Shown here piece after piece: positions 44,563-49,806 of a DNA stretch of 49,806 bases. Numbering within the stretch: the first letter of the stretch is position 1; each line of letters opens with the position of its first letter. Under the pieces are notes generated by a model that searched no databases, had not been told where the DNA came from, and saw only the letters and a program-made list of their open reading frames with translations. The stretch spans positions 1 through 49,806 of the forward strand of contig PYST01000295.1 of assembly GCA_003049485.1 (NCBI GenBank), written 5' to 3'. A program made the translations under genes and the position numbers. The stretch comes from Ophioceras dolichostomum (lineage: Eukaryota; Ascomycota; Sordariomycetes; Magnaporthales; Ophioceraceae).

Positions 44563-45669
44563 ATGTCGAGCAACGCCCAAACCTTCAACTGGACCGATCT
44601 CCCTGGATTCGTGCGCGAGTATAGTGATAGCTTCAGCTCTTTGCTCCAGCTAGCTCAGCGCGTGGTCCGTAATGATATGAGCCGCCACCTCATTCCGTGG
44701 TCGTTACAGATGTCGGCGTGGCCGTGGGCTTTCTTCCCTTTCCGTTCCCCCTGCCTCGTCTCTTTCTGGACTCATCTCCGCCCGATGCCCGACGGTGGAC
44801 GCCACGCCAGCCCACCAGACCTGATGACCGACCCGGCTAGCTACTTGCTAGACGAGCCGGTGGTGCCGCTAGACGTCCTCACCGGCGTCCTAATGCCGAC
44901 GGGGATGGTCATCCTCACCATAGTCCTTCCCATAAGCAACAGGTTCACATCCCTCTCCCGATCACGCGAGGAGTGGGTATATGCGTGGGCCCTTCTGTGC
45001 GTCATGGTCTCCAACAACGCCGCGGGCACAATTCGGCCAGCGCTGCCTGTCGACGCCGACTTGTTCAGCGAGGAGATGATCTTGTATACAACAACATGCC
45101 TTCGGGGGCTGCGGGCCCAGCTCTGCACAGGTCCTCTCGGTGACGCTCTCTACCGCCAGCTGGACAGCCTTGGCCCCGCCGACGTCGTTCGCTTCCGCCA
45201 ATCCGAAGTTGCCAGCCCGGACAACTCGTCTTTCTACAAGGCCGTGTTTCTTGCCTCACGTATGGTTCTGCACCGCGAGGGCCCGATCACTGCCGTGGAG
45301 GCCTTGCAAGATCTCAGAGCCGAGGCAGTCTTGCTGGCAGTCCGCGTCCAGAGATACTACGGGCTCGCTCAGCACCCGCAGATCGCCCGCGCTGACTGGC
45401 CGAGACCGCCTTTTATAAGGCTCTGCAAGAGCTCAAGCGGACAGTGGACAGCCCTCGGTCGCGTCGGTTCATGGACTCGGCGACTTCCTCGCCGTGGTCT
45501 TCTTCGTCAGATGATTCGTGATGGCTCGGATTGCCAAATGGTTTGGATGAGGCAGGCTTGTAAACAGTTGGTCGCCTCCACATCTCTGATGTATGTTCCC
45601 CCCATTTCCTCCCTCGGGCACAAGCAGCGTGTCGAGACATACTTCCTCATCCACGACACTCACAAATGA
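44563..45669 (+). CDS. Hypothetical protein, C-terminal frame doubtful
   Basis: The open frame is 368 codons from the ATG after CCAAAGAGA. Residues 1-280 look like real protein: FVREYSDSFSSLLQLAQRVV, a hydrophobic stretch LDVLTGVLMPTGMVILTIVLPI (about 103-124), and helical segments such as SSFYKAVFLASRMVL and AVEALQDLRAEAVLLAVRVQ. After about residue 278 the frame turns Arg/Trp/Cys-rich. Another frame opens at 45399 with AETAFYKALQELKRTVDS and an acidic Ser-rich end, stopping at 45519-45521. That end is more protein-like, so an unseen intron, a frameshift mutation or a base error near 45360-45400 is likely. No family recognised. Function unknown. Confidence 0.55.
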   Translation: MSSNAQTFNWTDLPGFVREYSDSFSSLLQLAQRVVRNDMSRHLIPWSLQMSAWPWAFFPFRSPCLVSFWTHLRPMPDGGRHASPPDLMTDPASYLLDEPVVPLDVLTGVLMPTGMVILTIVLPISNRFTSLSRSREEWVYAWALLCVMVSNNAAGTIRPALPVDADLFSEEMILYTTTCLRGLRAQLCTGPLGDALYRQLDSLGPADVVRFRQSEVASPDNSSFYKAVFLASRMVLHREGPITAVEALQDLRAEAVLLAVRVQRYYGLAQHPQIARADWPRPPFIRLCKSSSGQWTALGRVGSWTRRLPRRGLLRQMIRDGSDCQMVWMRQACKQLVASTSLMYVPPISSLGHKQRVETYFLIHDTHK

Positions 45670-47125
45670 TTAGTCCAGACAAGCAGGTGTACAGGAAGCG
45701 GGCGAACGGGAGAGCCGCATTACGCGATGGCTAGTCTATCACCACGGATATGGGCAAACGTCTTCCTAACTTGGTTGACAATCTTCTAACCTTTCTTTCT
45801 GTACCTGCATCATCCTGTTTTCGCGGCTTCTCCCTGTCTCGGCTGGGCTGCCGGTATGCATTTGACCCTCCGAGCCAAGGTCTTGGCTCATCTTTCTTAT
45901 CAAACATGCTTGGCTTATTCTTACTATTCTTTTTGTCCCTCGACCATTTCTCCTACTCTTCACGCCAGGCTATCCGATTACCGTTGTACGGCTGTCCCTT
46001 TCTTTGGTGTCCCTTATGCTGCCATGACCTCCTTCCCTAGCCAGCCCCTGGTCGGGCAGAAAGCCCGCTGTTTGACCAAGGGAGCGCGAAGCATCCGCAC
46101 CCAGAGGATGGCCTAGCCTCAACTAGACAGTCTCGAGCAGTCACTTGACCAACTCGACTTTTGGAGTGAGGTAGATCGCAGTGGAATCACCCGAGTATGG
46201 AGAAATCATGCCGCTGTCCCGAACGGCAAGAAACAACGCCACGGAGCAAGATGCCCCTGTGCTATTGCCCGGCAGCCCCCTGAACAGATGAAAATTGACC
46301 GAAGAAATTCCCTCCCCAAGACGAACTGCTCGGCGGGATCGGTTCCGGGAAATAGGATGGCTCATAAGGCTACATGAAAGATTGATGTGGTAGTCTATTA
46401 TCCTGTTCTTTGCCTGACTTTAGCCACGCACGCATTCATCCGGGTGAGTGACCTCTCAATGAGCGTGCTCTCACTCTTCTAACACGCGTCATTCCACAAT
46501 AGCTGCCAAGTAGCGTAGCATAGAGCACAATAGAGCGCATACCGGGGCGTCGCTGGTGGGTGACAATTGGGGATTCTATATTGTCCTCCCCCATGCTTGT
46601 GCTCAAAAGTTGTTGTCCTTGCACCAATGTCCCCGGCTAGGTTAGCAGCGAGCCGCAGTCCTGGCGAGCAGCCAGCCAGCCAGCCCCAGACCGCAGATCG
46701 TAAAACGTCCTTCAGCCTATAGGAATCGAGTGATTTCAACAAAAGAGTCTCGGGATATATGTACCTAAGTAGGACCAACACCAAGACGGCATCCACCATA
46801 AGTAGTACCCACCCCTGTTCGGGGTTACTATCCGACTTTATGTCTATCTTTCTGGGGAAATTTGGAGATGACATGGGAATGGGAATGCTGATATCGACCG
46901 TGTTCGCGTGTGGGGACCCTCGGGAGCTCGGGAGACTAGCTCACGACGGCTCTCGCTCCGAACACGCAGATGAAATGGGAGGGAAATATTAAATAAAGAC
47001 CTGGTGTCCTCCCAACCACCACTTTCCCCAAGCCGCGTCGAGCCCTCCTCCGTGGACTCCGGGTGGACGATCGTGATCTGTGCTGCTGCGCTGTGCCAGG
47101 TGTCTTCTCCCTCTCTGCCTCCACG
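45670..47125. other. Intergenic region
   Basis: No convincing gene over 1.45 kb. A GCCA-type repeat lies at about 46671-46685. AT-rich DNA (AAATATTAAATAAAG) at about 46985-46999 could serve the promoter of the AA8 gene. Confidence 0.5.
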
Positions 47126-48489
47126 ATGAGGATCCGCTCATTTTATGTGACTGGCTGCGTGGCGGCGTTGGCTGGCGTCGGTAAGAATGAACGACCGCCG
47201 TCCAACCCATGGCTAGACTCGGATAGAAGACTAACTAACCCCCAAAAAAATCGAACGAGCTGAACAGTCGCCGCCCAAAGCCCCTGTGAAGAACCAAACC
47301 CACCAAGCTGGTGTCCGCCAGTTGACCCCTGCCTCGGCGACAACCCGCCCGCAGATTGTCCCGAGCCGGACCCATGCATGGGCGAATCGCCACCGGAGTA
47401 CTGCGGTCCCCCCGGCGGCGACCCCTGCATGGGCCCGGACCCGCCGTGGTTCTGCCCGGGGATAGGCATCTTTGAGAACCCCTTCTCGTTCGTCGACGAC
47501 GAGGAGACCGGGTTCCGCTTCTCGCAGTTCAAGGCTGTGTACTCGCTCGACGAGCGGCGGATCGTCTACCGCATTGCCAGGCCCGAGGTCGTGCCGGAGG
47601 GCGAGGCGTGGGACGCTGTCATCCAGATGCAGGCCCCCGCGGACGTGGGCTGGTTTGGACTCGCGTGGGGCGGGACCATGATCAATAACCCGTTGACGGT
47701 CGTGTGGGCGAATTGCAGTAATGTGGTTATTTCGTCCCGTTGGGCGGAGTGAGTTTCTTCCATTTCATCCCCGGGCTAAGCCGAACACCCTTCTAGCTAA
47801 TACCCCCCCGAATGTTGAGCCCCTGATTCCATGCATGTCCGTAACACTAACGTACCCGACCCAGCTCCCGCGCCGCCCCCGCAGCCTACGAAGGCGCATC
47901 CTACGAGATCCTCGAGCGCGGCACCTGGGTGAACGACACGCACTACCAAGTAACGGCAAAATGCACGGGCTGCACGAGCTGGACGGATCCCGACCTCGGC
48001 AAGCAGACGCTCAAGCCGTCGACTGTCCCCGAGCTCGCGTGGGCTTACGCAGTGCAGGAGCCCGCGACGCCCGAAACCAACCTGTCGACCTTCGCGTTCC
48101 ACGACGCGCAAGGCCTCTTCTCCAACAACCTCACCGACAATGGCAACCCCAACTTCGCGGAGCTCGTGAGCCGCAACCGCGTCATGAACCCTCCGCGCGA
48201 GATCCCGACGAACGGCACGTGTTTGTACAAGAAGCCGGAGGTCAGCGATGGGCGCATCACGATCACGAAGACGGAGACCACCACGGTCACGGAGGCCACG
48301 GCTACGGTGACGATGACAATCACGGACCCGGGCGTAACGACCACGGCCACCACGACGCTGACGGAGACGGTGACGGCAGGGAGTGCGTGTGGTGGCGGTG
48401 TGGCAGGGCCGACGGTTACGGCTACAACGACGGTTGTGCCGACGGGGTGTCCGACTGTTACGAAGGTTGCGCAGCATCATTGGTATTAA
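47126..48489 (+). CDS. Secreted AA8 haem-b cytochrome-domain protein with Cys/Pro repeats
   Basis: Predicted 386-aa secreted protein. Exons are 47126-47180, 47268-47748 and 47865-48489, with introns of 87 bp (GTAAGA...ACAG) and 116 bp (GTGAGT...CCAG); joins give AGV|VAAQS and RWA|DSRAA. A signal peptide covers about 1-22. Residues 23-82 hold four copies of a PC-x4-PP-x2-C repeat. Residues about 85-290 resemble the cytochrome domain of cellobiose dehydrogenase (CAZy AA8): GWFGLAWGG, MINNPLTVVWAN, SSRWA, KCTGCTSW and LAWAYA. M156 and H258 sit where the haem Met and His ligands are expected. The C terminus is Thr-rich without a GPI signal or a flavin dehydrogenase domain. AA8 domains pass electrons, for example to copper oxidases (LPMOs). 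A partner here is unknown. Confidence 0.8.
47279..47462 (+). repeat. Four-fold Cys/Pro protein repeat
   Basis: Four consecutive units have the pattern (S/D)PC-x4-PP-x2-C: SPCEEPNPPSWC, DPCLGDNPPADC, DPCMGESPPEYC and DPCMGPDPPWFC, spaced 15-17 residues apart. Confidence 0.85.
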
Positions 48490-48988
48490 AGGGAGAAGAG
48501 AGAGGAGAGGGTGGACTTGCTGGGTGGATGGGACGTGCAGTGGGGGCTGGGCTGTGTCAAGTCTCTGCGCGCTCGTGGTTCATGTTGATATTCTCTAGAC
48601 GTTCTAAGTAATAAGTACACTTGGTCTCTTAGGTTGACGATGTAGGTATAATGAGAGAACGTATCGGTTGGAGTCAACGCTCACCACCTGGCTTTTCAAA
48701 ACAGAACCCTAAGCGGTGGTACATACAACCCGGCTTCTGCCACGGCCAGGCATCTTTGTGTTTGCACCCCGCAACGGGCCGGTCAAATAGTGACTGCAAC
48801 GTGGCGTACCAGGGATAAAGTTGCCAGCAGTACTATCACTGGAGCTGCTCGATGTTGTAATATAAATGGAGCAGAATGTCGAAGTTAGCCAACCCTGAAC
48901 TGATGGAATACTAATTAACGGATGGAACATTGCATTTCGCCCTAAACGCCAACGCCGTACCCTGGTGTCCTTCGACTCCGAGTCCTCC
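48490..48988. other. Short spacer between convergent genes
   Basis: 3' regions of the AA8 gene and the HET-like gene. No other feature seen. Confidence 0.5.
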
Positions 48989-49806
48989 TCACATATGGAC
49001 CATGCCAAGGACAAGCTTCCGCCTCCTCAGATCGCCACCATCAGATGATGCGGATGTGTACATGTCTCCGTCACGACCCCTATTCGGGATCACGGCATCC
49101 GGCGGTGCCTTGTATGTCGTCAACCAGTGGCGTGATAGGTCGATCTCCTCATGGGGAAAGATCTCACCCCACTCTGCATACCCGATTCTGCGGTAGATGC
49201 CATTGGCTTCGTCTGCCACGTTAAGAAGAATGCACTTGGCGCAGAGTTCTTTCTGATCGTGGCGTCCGCGCTCGACATCGGCGAGGAATAAGTAGAACGA
49301 CCGCGGGTTTTCTGCTTCATCCTTGGGAACGTCGAGACATCGATCCAGCCACACATCCGGATGTTGGAAGTGTTGTTGCTGTACTCTCTCGGGGAAGAGC
49401 CACGTGTACTTTCTCCCTGGGTATCCCGGTATCATGGAAAATGGGACAACCCTGGCCTTGAGGCCCAGGTGCCCGCCTGTGACAGCACCGGTGGTGTCTT
49501 CGGTTGCGTATATGAGGCTTATATCAAGCACTTCGAACTGGAGGCCTTCGGGTCTTGCGGTTGAGGGCACACGATCACAAAACCCAGCGCCTCCTTTGAT
49601 GCCCAGCTGAATGTTGGTGCGCAGTATCCCTGATGTTGTTCCGCAGGCAGCGGGTGTTCGTTCCAACGATGGTCCACATACCACACCAGCTCACTCTCCA
49701 GGCTTGTCCTGAACATGAAGGACCGGACCAGTGTCCGGTCCTGGCGGCCTATCGCTCTCCTCTCCTGCGTCGGGAAGGGCCTCGAGAGGCTCATCGCGCG
49801 CCGGAT
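48989..49806 (-). pseudogene. HET-domain-like protein, C-terminal part, apparent frameshift
   Basis: The gene runs in from the right edge on the minus strand. The first part reads LESELVWYVDH and then YCAPTFSWAS, resembling the end of the HET domain region of heterokaryon incompatibility proteins (L-WYV followed by APSWSWAS). That frame stops soon after SWAS (49598-49609). The continuation, LQFEVLDISLIYATEDTTGAV-like sequence, GGHLGLKARVVPF, CAKCILLNVADE and YRRIGYAEWGEIF, is the usual C-terminal pattern but sits in another frame and runs to the stop at 48989. The change must lie between about 49545 and 49598. No intron of normal size fits, so this is a frameshifted allele or a base error. 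HET proteins trigger cell death after non-self fusion. Confidence 0.6.

Overview
The window looks like nuclear DNA of a filamentous ascomycete (Pezizomycotina, most likely Sordariomycetes). The genes have short introns (about 66-133 bp) with GTAAGT/GTGAGT-type donors, CTAAC/CTGAC-like branch sites and YAG acceptors. Coding DNA is GC-rich, genes sit on both strands without operons, and several families are fungal: a CE5 cutinase, a GPI-anchored mucin-like wall protein, a patatin-NB-ARC-TPR receptor, a HET-type protein, a Vps3844/DUF3844 protein and an AA8 cytochrome. All exon structures were worked out by eye from splice signals and reading frame; no search was run.

Left part (1-12.7 kb). A partial gene enters from the left edge and is broken in its second coding exon by a solo LTR (561-901) with a perfect 5-bp target duplication. 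A minus-strand cutinase-family esterase follows, then about 5.8 kb without a convincing gene, then a secreted Thr/Pro/Cys-repeat protein with a GPI signal. Middle (12.7-27.5 kb): a minus-strand fungal AAA+ ATPase whose Walker A motif is split by a short in-frame intron, a large single-exon two-TM membrane protein, a low-complexity protein, and a complete five-exon NLR-like protein (patatin, NB-ARC, eight TPR-like units). This stretch is rich in signal-transducing ATPase architecture and has long intergenic spacers, so it reads as accessory.

Right part (28-49.8 kb) is mostly housekeeping: an acidic Cys/His protein, a BCS1-like AAA ATPase, a probable mitochondrial one-TM protein, the DUF3844 ER/vacuolar protein, and a divergent pair of spliceosomal genes (Ntr2-like and SmG) sharing a 295-bp promoter region. 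The end is accessory again: an unrecognised protein with a probable frame problem, a secreted haem (AA8) domain protein with a four-fold Cys/Pro repeat at its N terminus, and the C-terminal part of a HET-like gene that appears frameshifted and runs off the right edge.

The genes do not form one pathway. The themes are the cell surface and plant polymers (cutinase, mucin, AA8), non-self recognition or signalling (NLR, HET), and RNA splicing (Ntr2/SmG). The best candidates for something undescribed are the Cys/Pro-repeat AA8 protein, the two-TM protein near the NLR, the intron inside the Walker A codon, and the possible PP1-docking protein at 21.25 kb.
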